Source: Planococcus citri | Lineage: Eukaryota; Arthropoda; Insecta; Hemiptera; Pseudococcidae | NCBI RefSeq assembly: GCF_950023065.1 | Contig: NC_088677.1 | Coordinates: 75,913,469 to 75,977,468, forward strand | Length of the DNA: 64,000 nucleotides | Direction: 5' to 3' | Translations under genes and position numbers: made by a program | The notes under the pieces: generated by a model | Databases searched by the model: none | The model's input: the letters and a program-made list of their open reading frames with translations, nothing else | Told to the model about the DNA's origin: nothing | In this document: positions 24,801 through 35,018 of the stretch, one piece after another | How the letters are laid out: every line of letters starts with the position of its first letter | Numbering within the stretch: position 1 is the first letter of the stretch

Positions 24801-27800
24801 ATGTCATTTTTATCGAAATTTATTCATCTTATCCGAAGTTGCCAATTTTTGCCTATAATTCTCAATGTTTATCAAAATTGCTAATTTTTACCAAAAATCG
24901 TTCATTTTCACCAAAAACTGTCCATTTTCACTAAATAATTGCCCATTTTTACCAAAAAAAAAAGTTGCTAAATTTTATTGAAAAGTGCTGATTTTTATCA
25001 AAAATACAAAAACTAATTTTTATCAAAACCAGATAATTTTGCTGATTTTTTTCAAACTGAAAATCTCATTAATTGTTAATTTTATCAAATTCTGTGAAAT
25101 CAAAAAGAGCTTATCAATAATTTAATTCATTATTATCACAATTCAATACATTTTAACTTGGAAAAAAAAATTTTGAATTTTTAAAAATTCTTTAAAAACT
25201 GAAAAATTAATTTCGACGGTTGGAATTTTGTTTTTGGGAGTTGTTTTCAAATACGATCTTTCACAGGAACAAACTTTTATGGAAATTGGGAAGTTCAATT
25301 TTTATGCCAATTTTGGATGGAAAAAATCGAAAGTGCTGCGAATCGATCATTTTTTCATGTTTCAAGCTGTTCAAACTCGAAGTACATAATATTTCTGCTC
25401 ATCTTTTCTCATTCACCATCTCTCTTTCTCTTGTTTCAAAAAATATCCTCGGTTGAAACGAAAATTATCAAAAGCAACGGTTGATTACAAACCCCTGTTC
25501 TCACCTACTCGCCGACTGGTATCTTTAATCGCAGAAATAAGCTCAGATTCATTTTCCACGCCTTCAAAAACCTCTAAATCGATACCTCACACGACTATGT
25601 TCCGCAGATGTTCGTTCAAGCCCCAACAAGGAGGGGGGGGGGGGGTTCGGGGCAAACTCCAAATTTAAAAAAAATCAGTTTAAGATCGCAACAGCGTGTA
25701 TTGAAATTGACATATTTTTGATGAAAAGCGCCGAAGCGGGGAGAATTCATGATTTCTGACTGAAATGAGACCCTCCCCCCCCCCCCCTCTGATTCCAAAT
25801 TTGGATCAATTTGGGTAAACTCGATATTATCGTGTTTGGTATCGATTGTTAGGTTTTCGAGCACGCTGAACACGAATCCGGCGTTAATTTTGACCTAAGT
25901 GCCATCTGTTCTGATTTTCACTGCGGATGGATTCCAAAATCTTAGCAGTTTGCTGGAAATTCTCTCCGAATCGATTACTAATGAATTTTGCTCCATTTTC
26001 AGAACTTTGTTTGAGAAAACCATCGTCAGCTACGGAACTTCGTCGCAAGCAAACCACAGCTGTAGTGTTGTTGGGCGTCATAGGAGCCGAATTTGGGCAA
26101 GAAGTTGGCACCAATGGTACAAAGAGCGCCCCTCGGAGACCAGAGGATCGTCGTAAGAGTTCAATTGTCGAAGGATTCGGTATCGGTAATAATGACTTGG
26201 CTCGACTTACAAGTGAGTTGAATTTTACACCGTTTTGTATGAATTTTTCTCGGTTTACTGACGATGGATTGTTTGTGTAGGTCTGGCTTTGACCAATCTG
26301 CTACTAGCCCCTGCCAGTACAAAGTTACCAGCTCATACATCTCAGCGTAGAGCAGCAGTAGATCTTATCGGCAGAGGGTATACTATTTGGGAACCGTATC
26401 TGGACGTTAGTAAAGTATTATTGGGTCTTTTGGAGTTGTGCTCGGATGCTGATAAACTCGTACCTAGGTAAGAGATCGACGAATTATGTTTTTCATTGGC
26501 GGTAATGTGAGAAAAGTGTGTTTAATTTGACGTGTGGATGTTTCAGTATGACTTACGGATTACCTTTGACACCGGCTGCTGATTCGTGTCGGACTGCTCG
26601 CCATGCTCTTACTCAGATAGCCAGCGTTAGACCGGCAGCTTTTATTACGACGATGGCCAAAGAAGTAAGAGAATTATTTATCCGTATCGATGGACCGTAG
26701 ATATCCTAGTGATCGCCTGATTTATTTAATACGTTGAATTTGATTTTTAGGTGGCTCGATATAATTCCATACAACAAAATCAACAATCAATGAACGCCAA
26801 TCTTGCCAATAACGTGCTACATCGAGCTAAACCCGAAATTTTACGCGTTGTTGAAATGCTCATCACCAAAATGAACGCCGAAGTTGTTGATTTACTCGTC
26901 GAAGTAAGTCTAGAAACACTTCTTTCCTCCTTTGTTCTCACAATTCCCACTATTTACATTAATTCTGACATCATTGTGTGATTTCTCCAGGTAATGGATA
27001 TTATTTTACATTGCGTCGATCCAGGCCATCTAAAAGCTCGAGGATTATCCGAAGTATTCCCGGCCATTTGCGTTTTCAATCAAGTTAGCCATTGTCCTAC
27101 AACTCGTAGGATCGCTGTCGGTGCCAAAAGTGGTACGGTTGCTTTGTACGAGCTTCGATCGTCCAAAAGTCAATGCCAGGTTTGTTATTTAATTGAGATT
27201 TACTCCAGTTTGAAATTTTTGATGAGCTTTACAGTGATTGTGATCGATTTACAGATGATAAATGCCCATAATGCTTCGGTGAACGCGTTAGCTTTCTCGT
27301 CCGATGGTAAAACGCTAGTGTCGTATAGTTGCGGAGAAAATAGATTATGTTTTTGGCAGGTTAGTGTACTTTAATATAATAGAAGCGGTAAATGATACCG
27401 CTTAGTGTGTCTCATGGTCAGAAGCTGTTTCCGTTGCCAAGTATTTTTCGATTGGAAAAGATTAACAAAGAATTCCTACTGTGTGAGATTTCTGACGATG
27501 TTGGTTTTCAAAGTTTTACTCCTACGTATCTAGAGTGATCGTTTTAGTCGGGGAGCCCTAATAAGGATCTAGGTATTGCACCCCCCCCCCAGGTCAGCCG
27601 AAATCGCAGATTTTGCGTTCCAACATAGAACTTGCACGAAATGTTTTAAACCGTACAAAGGTAGATCAAAAGATCAGGCAAGAATTTATCACCTGTCAAA
27701 ATTTCAAGTGCTAAAGTGCGTTTTTCGATTTTTGGTGAATTTTTGAAAATCAAATTTAGGCCAAAAATGAGGGGAAACATCAAAATTTTATCAAATTGAC

Positions 27801-29762
27801 CAAGAAAGCTGAAATTTGGGATATACCCTATTTCAGACATGCCGAATCGATTGAAACCGGTTTCAAACCGTTTTGAGCAGTTCTGAAGACTCCAGCAGAT
27901 TTTTGAAACTCGAAATCTCCACAAAATTTCATCAAATGGAGTTGAAAAGCTGAAATTTATTCTGCAAACTAATTTCATTACGCTACGAAGCCGACTGCAC
28001 GTGGATTTCAAGTCATTTTGGAGCCTCCAGCGACTTTTTGAAAATTACTGGAGCCTCCAGTAGATTTTTGAAACTTGAAATTCCCACAATATTTTATGTA
28101 ATGGAGTTAGCAAGCTGAAATTTAGTTCGCAAAATAATTTCAATGTGACATGAAGTCGACTCCATGGTGGTTTCAAATGGTTTTGAAGCTTTCAGCTACT
28201 TTTTAAATTTGAATTTTCCAAAAAACGCTATACAACCTTTCAAAAAGTCGCTAGAGGCTCCAAAACGACTAGAAATCCACTAGCGTATTGAAATTAGTTT
28301 GCAAAATGAATTTCGGCTTTCCATCTCCATTTGATGAAATTTTGGAAAATTTCAAGTTTCAAAAATCTACTGGAGGCTCCAGTAATTTTCAAAAAGTTGC
28401 TGGAGGCTCCAAAAGACATCAGTTGCAGAGTAAATTTCGGTTTTCCAGCTCAATTTGATGAAATTTTGGGGAAATTTCAAGTTTCAAAAATTTACTGGAG
28501 GCTCCAGTAATTTTCAAAAAGTTGCTGGAGACTCCAAAAGATATAACGACATTAGTTGCAGAGTAAATTTCGGCTTTCCAACTCAATTTGATGAAATTTT
28601 GTGCGAATTTCAAGTTTCAAAAATCTACTGGAGGCTCCAGTAATTTTCAAAAAGTTGCTGAGGCTCCAAAACGACTTGAAATCCACTTGTAGTCGACTTC
28701 GTACCGTAATAAAGTTAGTTTGCAGAATGATTTTTGTCTTTCCATCTGCATTCAAGTTTCAAAAATCTACTGGAGGCTCCAGTAATTTTCAAAAAGTCGC
28801 TGGAGGCTCCAGAACGACTTGAAGTCCACCTGCAGTTGGCTTCGTAACGTAATGAAATTAGTTTGCAGAATGAATTTTGGCTTTCCAACTCCATTTAATG
28901 AAATTTCGTGGGAATTTCGAGTTTCAAAAATCTGCTGGAGTCTCCAGAACTGCTCAAAACGGTTCGAAACCGGTTCCAATCGATTCGGCATGTCTAAAAC
29001 AGGGTATTTCCCAAATTTCAGCTTTCTTGGTCAATTTGATAAAATTTTGATTTTTTCCCTCATTTTTGGCCTGAATTGGATTTTCAAAAATTCACCAAAA
29101 AACGCACTTTAGCACTTGAAATTTTGACAGGTGATAAATTTTTGCATGATATTTCGATCTACCTTTGTAAGGTTTGAAAAATTTCGTGCAAGTCCTATGT
29201 TGAAACGCAAAATCTGCGATTTCGGCTGACCTGTCAATCAAAACGGCCGCAATTTTGTAAGTAGGACCACTTTTTTTTTAGTACATACAAGGGCTAGAAA
29301 TGTTCCTTAGGACTCCCCCTTTAAGAAAAAAGTTGTCCTGGAGGATCGACGGGGGGGGGGGGGGGGGTGCAATAGATCCTTATGCGGGCTCCTTGACTAT
29401 TTTATGAGACCGATTCAGTGGTTTCCAATGTCTGAAAATTCAGATCGCAGATTGAGTTTGAAATTACTGTCGAAATTTTAATCAACACTGGCACTGGAGA
29501 GCTGATTCCGGAGACCTGATTCTTGTACGAAGCTAGTATCTAAAATAATGATAATTAACGATTTTAATTTCTGTTACAGACATCAACAGGTATGTTCGGA
29601 TTAGGTAACAGTCAAACTAAATGCATTAAATCATACAGCACATCTCCGATCGCCGAACTGTCGCGTAGTAATCCGTTGAAATTAGCTAAATTAGTATGGA
29701 TCAATACTCGACAAGTATCATTGATGCTGGCAGACGGCTCGGAAACTAGATTTAACATATAA
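21891..29762 (+). CDS. WDR7: WDR7 (rabconnectin-3 beta), C-terminal half, 12 exons
   Basis: WDR7 is a WD-repeat protein that works with the DMXL (rabconnectin-3 alpha) subunit in V-ATPase assembly and synaptic-vesicle acidification. Exons: 21891-22088, 22172-22445, 22525-22735, 22820-22978, 23054-23150, 26003-26212, 26281-26467, 26547-26664, 26751-26903, 26991-27179, 27255-27359 and 29580-29762 (TAA). All have AG/GT borders, and the frame is continuous for 693 codons. Recognisable stretches are HAWGLDPDLDRLCEAKLGLL, LRRLGPKGRKALVDYWAQFL, YTIWEPYLDVSKVLLGLLEL and the C-terminal WD repeats (GAKSGTVALYELR; AHNASVNALAFSSDGKTLVS). An acidic stretch (DDDEEEEEDGIE) closes exon 5. The family is about 1,500 residues long, so roughly the N-terminal half lies beyond the window or in unseen exons to the left. 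The first visible exon starts in phase 2. A poly(A) signal AATAAA is at about 30030. Identification is from memory of the family. Confidence 0.92.
22979..23053 (+). other. 75-nt in-frame, stop-free WDR7 intron or optional exon segment
   Basis: The segment is bounded by GTAAGG and TTTTCAG, so it can be spliced. It is exactly 25 codons long and has no stop in the WDR7 frame, so retention would insert 25 residues, including CDRCC, just before the acidic stretch. Either a normal short intron or alternative retention is possible. Confidence 0.55.
23151..26002 (+). other. Large WDR7 intron of AT-rich degenerate repeats
   Basis: This is intron 5 of the visible part. From 23220 to 25180 it is made of loosely repeated AAATTGC/CCAATTTTT words. 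Three longer copies are anchored by GAGTTGCCAAAATCA at 23941, 24299 and 24534. The piece 25450-25800 is less AT-rich, has G and C runs (about 25630-25644 and 25777-25788) and an open frame, but no exon I can defend. Confidence 0.6.
23690..24615 (+). repeat. Three-copy direct repeat, ~360 bp, inside WDR7 intron
   Basis: GAGCCATTGCTATTTTAATT occurs at about 23739 and 24103. TCATCAGAAGTTG, GAGTTGCCAAAATCA and CATTGAAAATCAAGTG follow in the same order in copies starting near 23690 and 24060. A shorter third copy begins near 24400. The spacing is about 360 bp, then 235 bp. No coding features are present. Confidence 0.7.
27545..29399. mobile_element. Complete 1.86-kb foldback element inside WDR7 intron
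   Basis: The left end TAGTCGGGGAGCCCTAATAA at 27545 mirrors the right end GCGGGCTCCTTGACTA at 29399. The left end leads to ATTGCA plus a C run. The right end is preceded by a G run plus TGCAATAGATCCTTAT. The arms continue inward with inverted copies: CGCAGATTTTGCGTTCCAACATAG and its complement near 29200, AAAGTGCGTTTTTCG, and TTTGGGATATACCCTATTTCAGAC. They end in a central tandem block of GGAGCCTCCAG/GGAGGCTCCAG units of about 170 bp. It has no transposase frame. Long terminal inverted repeats made of subrepeats are typical of Foldback or MULE-type non-autonomous elements. The target duplication is unclear; a few T on both sides is all I see. Confidence 0.85.
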
Positions 29763-30245
29763 TGTAGAAAAACACTGAAGAAAAACACGTTGAAAGAAAA
29801 ATACTCTTCGTTGAACGCGTAACAGAAACATTCCTACAATTAACACTATATCGATCTGAGTATCGTCCAAGGAGGGGAGCCCTGAAGAGAGCAGAAATTG
29901 TTGTTTATTTACCAAATATTCGCTTTAATTTATTCATGTACCTGTATTACTTACACGGTTAATTAATATACGAATATTCTGTTATTACTTTTTTCGTCTC
30001 TCGTATCGATGAATAGGCTAAAATGAATGAATAAAAATCAAAAACGAAAACGATGAACCTACCTGCGACTACCTACTTTAAAAAGGTAAACAATAAACAG
30101 GAGCAACCCTTTGTCCTTAGCCTTTGTTTGTGAATACTAGTGAACACGTGACTATCTTTGTATTGTAACGGACTTCAGTTATCACTGGTATCAGTTCAAA
30201 TTAGTAAAATTTCATCAGATTTTACGAGTACCTAAGTAATTCAAA

Positions 30246-31247
30246 ATGCTTCACAATCGGTAAGTAGTAGTTTAACAAAAAATTTTACCATTAATACCGA
30301 TTATCTTTGTTTTAAATACATACGTCCATATTACCTATGCACCTAACTATAATTATATTTCAGCTTGGTTTCGTGTGGCAGTCTTCTGGTAAAAAGATTT
30401 TCAATTCTCCCAACGAGATTAAACAGCACCGATTGGAGCGAGGTAGATGCTGTGACATTCTCATAATAATGCGTCTATTAGTGGTATTTATATCTAAAAG
30501 GTCTTATGAAGAAGTTCATGCTTGAAATTTTTGTTTGATTCCAGAAATATAACAAGAAGATGGAAATTCTGAAAATAATGCATGATGACCTGATTAAGTC
30601 TACCCCAGAAACAATTCAGATTTTAAAAAATGTAGCCGAATATCAAGTCAACTGGGAAACCACACTTGCTGAGCTAGATGCAGCGAAACATAAGATAGTA
30701 AATGATTTTAAAACTAAAAACAGGTGTTAGTTATAGCTTAGTTCGAAGAATGAAATACCTACCCTTCGTTTATTTGTTTAGGCGAAAATGGAGAAAGACT
30801 CGATTGAACTTGAAAAAAACAAAAAAAGCGTAGCCGAATGTCAAGCCAGCTGGGAAACCGAAAACACACTTACTGAGCTACGTGCAGCGAAACTTCAGAT
30901 AGTAAATGATTTTAAAGCTTAAACAGGCGTTAGTTATGGCTTACGGTTAGTTCAAAGAATGAAGTACATACTTACCTTATTTCGTTTATTTTCAGGAGAT
31001 AATGGAGAAAGACCTGATTGAACAAGGAAAAAACGAAAAGTTTATTCGAAGAGATGTCGTCAAGGAAGCGTTGGTCAGCTGCATTGGTTTTTATGAAGGA
31101 TCATTGGACGCATTGGGCGAAGGCAGCTTTTGGAACTGCTATCGAGGGAATTCTTCTAAATGGAAACAACTCCCCGAGGATCTAAGAAACGAAATTGAGG
31201 AGGCCATCCGCAGGATTGAAGTAAATGCTTATCAAATTGCAGAGTGA
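30246..31247 (+). CDS. Unrecognised mitochondrial-type gene, tandem copy 1 (205 aa)
   Basis: Five exons: 30246-30259, 30364-30442, 30545-30697, 30782-30901 and 30996-31247 (TGA), giving 205 residues. I chose the frame because the paralogous copy keeps it open while the alternative frame in exon 2 hits TAG there. The N terminus (MLHNRLVSCGSLLVKRF, then SILPTRLNST) is basic and hydrophobic with no acidic residue before the D of DWSE. That looks like a mitochondrial presequence. Exons 3 and 4 are homologous: AEYQVNWETTLAELDAAKH against AECQASWETENTLTELRAAK, each ending at a shared ATA/GTAAAT donor. The mature part is helical, charged and probably coiled-coil. I do not recognise the family. It could be a fast-evolving respiratory-chain or other mitochondrial protein, or a lineage-specific one. 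Confidence 0.6.
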
Positions 31248-32068
31248 GCTATTGAAAGATGGAAAACTTGCAAAATGATATTTTATTAACTATGTATTTC
31301 GATGGTGAACTTCAGCCCAAGCAGGGTAACAGTAGTATGATTTTTTTATATGAATAAGCGTGACAATTTAGTTTTATATAATGTTGATTAGGTATGCGAA
31401 TAAAATATTTTAAATTTTTTTCATAATTTTAGGTTTATTAAGTTATACCTACTAGAGTTGATCCTGTCTTGAAAATAATTCACATCCAAGTTACATGCAA
31501 CTTGCCGTAGGTTTACTTATTATACAGGCACAGAAATCTGGATATGCAACCCAAAATGCCAGAATCATAAATGGCTGAAAGATGAGCTTAAAATAATTTA
31601 TAATGAATGAATAAAAATCAAAAACGATGAACCTACCTGACTACCTACTTAAAGAAGGTAAACATTTTAAACATGAACATCCCTTTGTCCTTAATATCCT
31701 TTGTCTGTGAACACGTGACATCTTTGTATTTTAACGGACTTCCTTTATCAATCACTACCTAGTATCAGTTCAATTTGGAAAAATGGGAGTTTGTCACGTG
31801 TTCTAAGGTCTTCTATCAAAATGTGTGTAGATATTATTCGATAATTTAAAAAAAAAATTTGTTCAAATCAATTTGATCAATAATAGTGAAGCTCTGCAGC
31901 TTTCTATTCAGTGATATCGTATTTAGGATTCATCAGCAGCAATACTGATCAGCTGATTTTTCCCCAGTTTATAAACGGACATTGAATCACGAAGAATATC
32001 ATCTTTTAAAGTACCTATACCAACTTGATTGCTCGATAAATGTGAAGATTATTTATAAATAATTCAAA

Positions 32069-32962
32069 ATGCTTTACCATCGGTAAGTAGTTACTAGTTT
32101 AGCAAAAAATGTTACCATTAATACCTATTATCTTTGTTTTAAATACATGTGTCCATATTACCTACGCACCTAACTGTAATAATATTTCAGCTTGGTTTCG
32201 TGTAGCAGTCTTCTGGCAAAGAGATTTTCAATTGTCCCATCGAGATTAAACAGCACCGATTGGAGCGAGGTAGGTGCTGTGACATTCTCATATGCTTCTA
32301 CTAGTGGAACCTATCTAAAAGGTCCTATGAATAATTAAGTAGTTTCATGCTTGAAATTTTTGTTCAATTGTAGAAATACAACGAAAAAATGGAAATTCTA
32401 AAATCAGTGCATAATGACCTGATTAAAGGGTTCCCTGCAGAAGCAATTCAGATTTTAAAAATTTTAGCCGAATATCAACTCAACTGGGAAAAAACACTTG
32501 TTGAGCTAGGTGTAGCGAAACATGAGATGGTAAATGATTTTAAAACTAAAACCGGTGTTAGTTATAGCTTAGTTCAAAGAATGAAATACTTATTTCGTTT
32601 ATTTAGGCGAAAATGAAGAAAGACTCGATTGAACTTGAAAAAAACAGAAAAAGTTTAGCCGAATGTCAAGTGAACTGGGAAAACACACTTGCTGAGCTAG
32701 GTGCAGCGAAACATAAGATGGTAAATGATTTTAAAGCTAAAACACAGCATAGCTTCGTTCAAAGAATGAAATACCTACCTATTTCGTTTATTTTTAGGCG
32801 GAGATGGAGAAAGACCTGATTGAACACGAAAAAAACAAAAGGGATATAAATCGAAGAGATGCTGCCATGAAAGCGTTGGTCAAATGCGAATTGTGGGACG
32901 ACTACCGAACGAATTCTCCGAAATGGAAACAATGTATCCAAAAGTGTAAGAGACGAAATTGA
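32069..32962 (+). CDS. Unrecognised mitochondrial-type gene, tandem copy 2 (175 aa, altered C terminus)
   Basis: This is the paralogue of the gene at 30246 with the same exon plan: 32069-32082, 32191-32269, 32374-32529, 32607-32720 and 32798-32962 (TGA), 175 residues. The presequence is conserved (MLYHRLVSCSSLLAKRF). Exons 3 and 4 keep the repeated motif (AEYQLNWEKTLVELGVAKH; AECQVNWENTLAELGAAKH). In exon 5 it lacks the GFYEGSLDALGEGS-like insert of copy 1. A 1-nt length difference after KWKQ shifts the frame, so translation stops early on a basic end (KCKRRN). Whether that is a functional new C terminus, a further unseen intron or the start of decay is open. Confidence 0.5.
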
Positions 32963-33814
32963 AGAAGCTCTCTATGGTAGCGTCCCCCCTCCTTTGAAAA
33001 ATGACTGGGACTTTTAAGTTTTACATCTAGGCTGAAGCGTGCAGGATTGAAGTGGATAGGTACTTGTCAAATTACGTAGTGAGCGATTGAAAAAATGGCA
33101 AACTTGCAAAATGATATTAGGTAACTATTTCTATGGTGAACTTCAGCCCAAACAGGGTAACAGTAGTGTTATGATTTTTTTATTTGACGATTTAGTTTTA
33201 TAATGCTGATAAGTGATCTTAAGGTATGCGAATAAAATATTTTTAATTTTTTTCATGATTTTAGGTTTCTTTATAAATTATGTACCTTACTAGAGTTAAT
33301 CCTGCAGTCTTGAAAATTATTTACGTCCAAGTTACATGCAACTTGCCGTAGGTTTATTATACAGGCACAGAAATCTATCGTGAAAAATCTCACGTACCTT
33401 GCTGCTAATTTTCAACATGAATTTCCAATATTTCAAAATCAAAAGTTGGATGAAGTTTAAAATGTTGAAAGACCATTTTACTTTGGGCAATCATTCAATC
33501 AAACATCGCGTGATGTAATTTAAAATTGATATAGGTATCGTACGTCACCCATGGTCATGGTCAAATTCAAAATTTTGAAATCCTGCCCTAGTTTCACACC
33601 CCCTTCCCCTTCTCAAAATGAAAAATGGATGCCAAAATTCACAAAATTGTACGACCTCTAAAACTTATGTACTTAGTAATTGATAATTTATTGATATATC
33701 TCACACTTCCATCTGTCAAATTTCAAATCCTGGATACCCTACCTTAGTCTCACCTTCACTCCAAAGTCCAAACGTAAAAATGGATATCAAAATTGGAATC
33801 CATGACGTCGAAAC

Positions 33815-34786
33815 CAGTGATGGCAAAACTTTTACATTTCAGTTCAAGTTTTCAGTTTTTAGTTTCAGTTTTATTTTTTTCAGTTCAAGTTTTCAGTTTT
33901 CAGTTTCAGTTTTTCCAATTTCAGTTCAAGTTTTTAGTTTCAGTTTTCAGTTTTGCTTTCTTCAGTTTTCATCATTTCTTGAGGTTCAAAAAGAAATGAA
34001 AAAAAATGAATTTTTCTTTTCTTCCATGAATTTTTAGACACTAATTTTGCTACTTGGCAACAAATACTTTAAATTTCTGAAATTTCAAATTCAAACTCAG
34101 AAATTATGCAGAAATATTGGCCTGTTAATTGCAGTAAATGGCAAAACTTTTACATTTCAGTTCAAGTTTTCTGTTTTTCTCATTTCAGTTCTAGTTTTAG
34201 TTTTAGTTTCAGTTTCTCCATTTCAGTTCAAGTTTTTTACCAGTTCCGAACTGGTAAAAAACCAGTGATGGCAGCGTTCGCGTTCGTGAACGCCAAGTTC
34301 GCGAACGTGAACGCGAACGCGAACGGAACGCGTTCTTTTTTGAAAGAACGCGAACGCGAACGCGTTCTTTTCAGAAGAACGCGAACGCGAACGACGTTCA
34401 TTTTGATTGAACGCAAATTTCAAAGTTTGAAACATTTTTCAGGCAAATTTTGCATTTTCATTGAATAAAAGGGGTAAAGTATTGAATTTTCATCCCTTTT
34501 TAGTTATTTTTCAATAAAAATGCAAAAATTGCGTTTAGGATAGGCCTAGGATGTCACTGTTACTTGCTGCGATTCATTAATCATTGTCTCCCAAATCATG
34601 CATTTGCGTTCTCGTTCGCGAACGACATAAGTTCGCGATCGCGTTCTTTTTAAATGAACGTGAACGCGAACGCCGTTCATTTCAAATGAACGCGAACGCG
34701 AACGCCGTTCAAATTTTTGCGAACGCTGCCATCACTGCCAGTTCCAGACTTCCAGTTTTAGTTTCTGTTTCAGTTTTCCATCACTG
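33815..34786. mobile_element. hAT-like MITE, 972 bp, with 8-bp TSD
   Basis: The ends CAGTGATGGC (33815) and CCATCACTG (to 34786) are inverted. The flanks GTCGAAAC (33807-33814) and GTCGAAAC (34787-34794) are an exact 8-bp duplication, the hAT signature together with the CAGTG end. The interior is mostly repeated CAGTTTCAGTTTT-type words in both orientations and holds a second element at about 34264-34730. It has no transposase. Confidence 0.8.
34264..34730. mobile_element. Nested hAT-like MITE with GCGAACGCGAACG arrays
   Basis: It opens with AGTGATGGCAGCGTTCGCG and closes with GCGAACGCTGCCATCACT, forming inverted ends inside the larger element. Between them are arrays of CGAACG hexamers in both orientations, giving many short hairpins and a local CpG concentration rare in this window. 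A 13-bp-arm palindrome (TTTTTTACCAGTT/AACTGGTAAAAAA) lies just to its left at about 34234-34262. Nesting is inferred from the termini; the target duplication is not clean. Confidence 0.6.
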
Positions 34787-35018
34787 GTCGAAACCCTACC
34801 TAAAAGGCTAAAAATCAATATCGGTCACTCCGGGTCACTCGCTTGTATTTGTCAAATTAAATTTTAAATTTTCTCAAGAAAAAATAAGTTCCTTCAAAAG
34901 CACAGGATATGGCAACCCAAAAGGCTAAAATCATAGATGGCTAAAACTGCTTCAAAGGTTTAACTGTTTAAGTTGAAACAATATTCCAATAAATGAATAA
35001 AAATCAAAAACTATGAAC

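Larger units (their letters stand above)
30022..35018 (+). repeat. Tandem segmental duplication, ~1.58-kb unit, 2 copies plus remnant
   Basis: The marker AATGAATGAATAAAAATCAAA starts copies at 30022 and 31602. A truncated third start (AAATGAATAAAAATCAAA) is at 34991. Each full unit runs through CTACCTACTT, CCCTTTGTCCTTA, a five-exon gene, AACTTCAGCCCAA and GTTACATGCAACTTGCCGTAGG to GGATATGCAACCC. In copy 2 the end is split: CACAGAAATCT at about 33365 is separated from GGATATGGCAACCC at about 34904 by 1.5 kb of inserted DNA. Copy 3 stops at GAACCT (35018), where an LTR-like block begins. The unit starts inside the probable WDR7 3' UTR. Confidence 0.85.

Noticed and set aside
25453..25668. Open frame in the large WDR7 intron (KRKLSKATVDYKPLFSPTRR...)
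   Set aside because: It reads like protein for about 55 codons but then runs into a G homopolymer. The WDR7 frame joins correctly from 23150 to 26003 without it.
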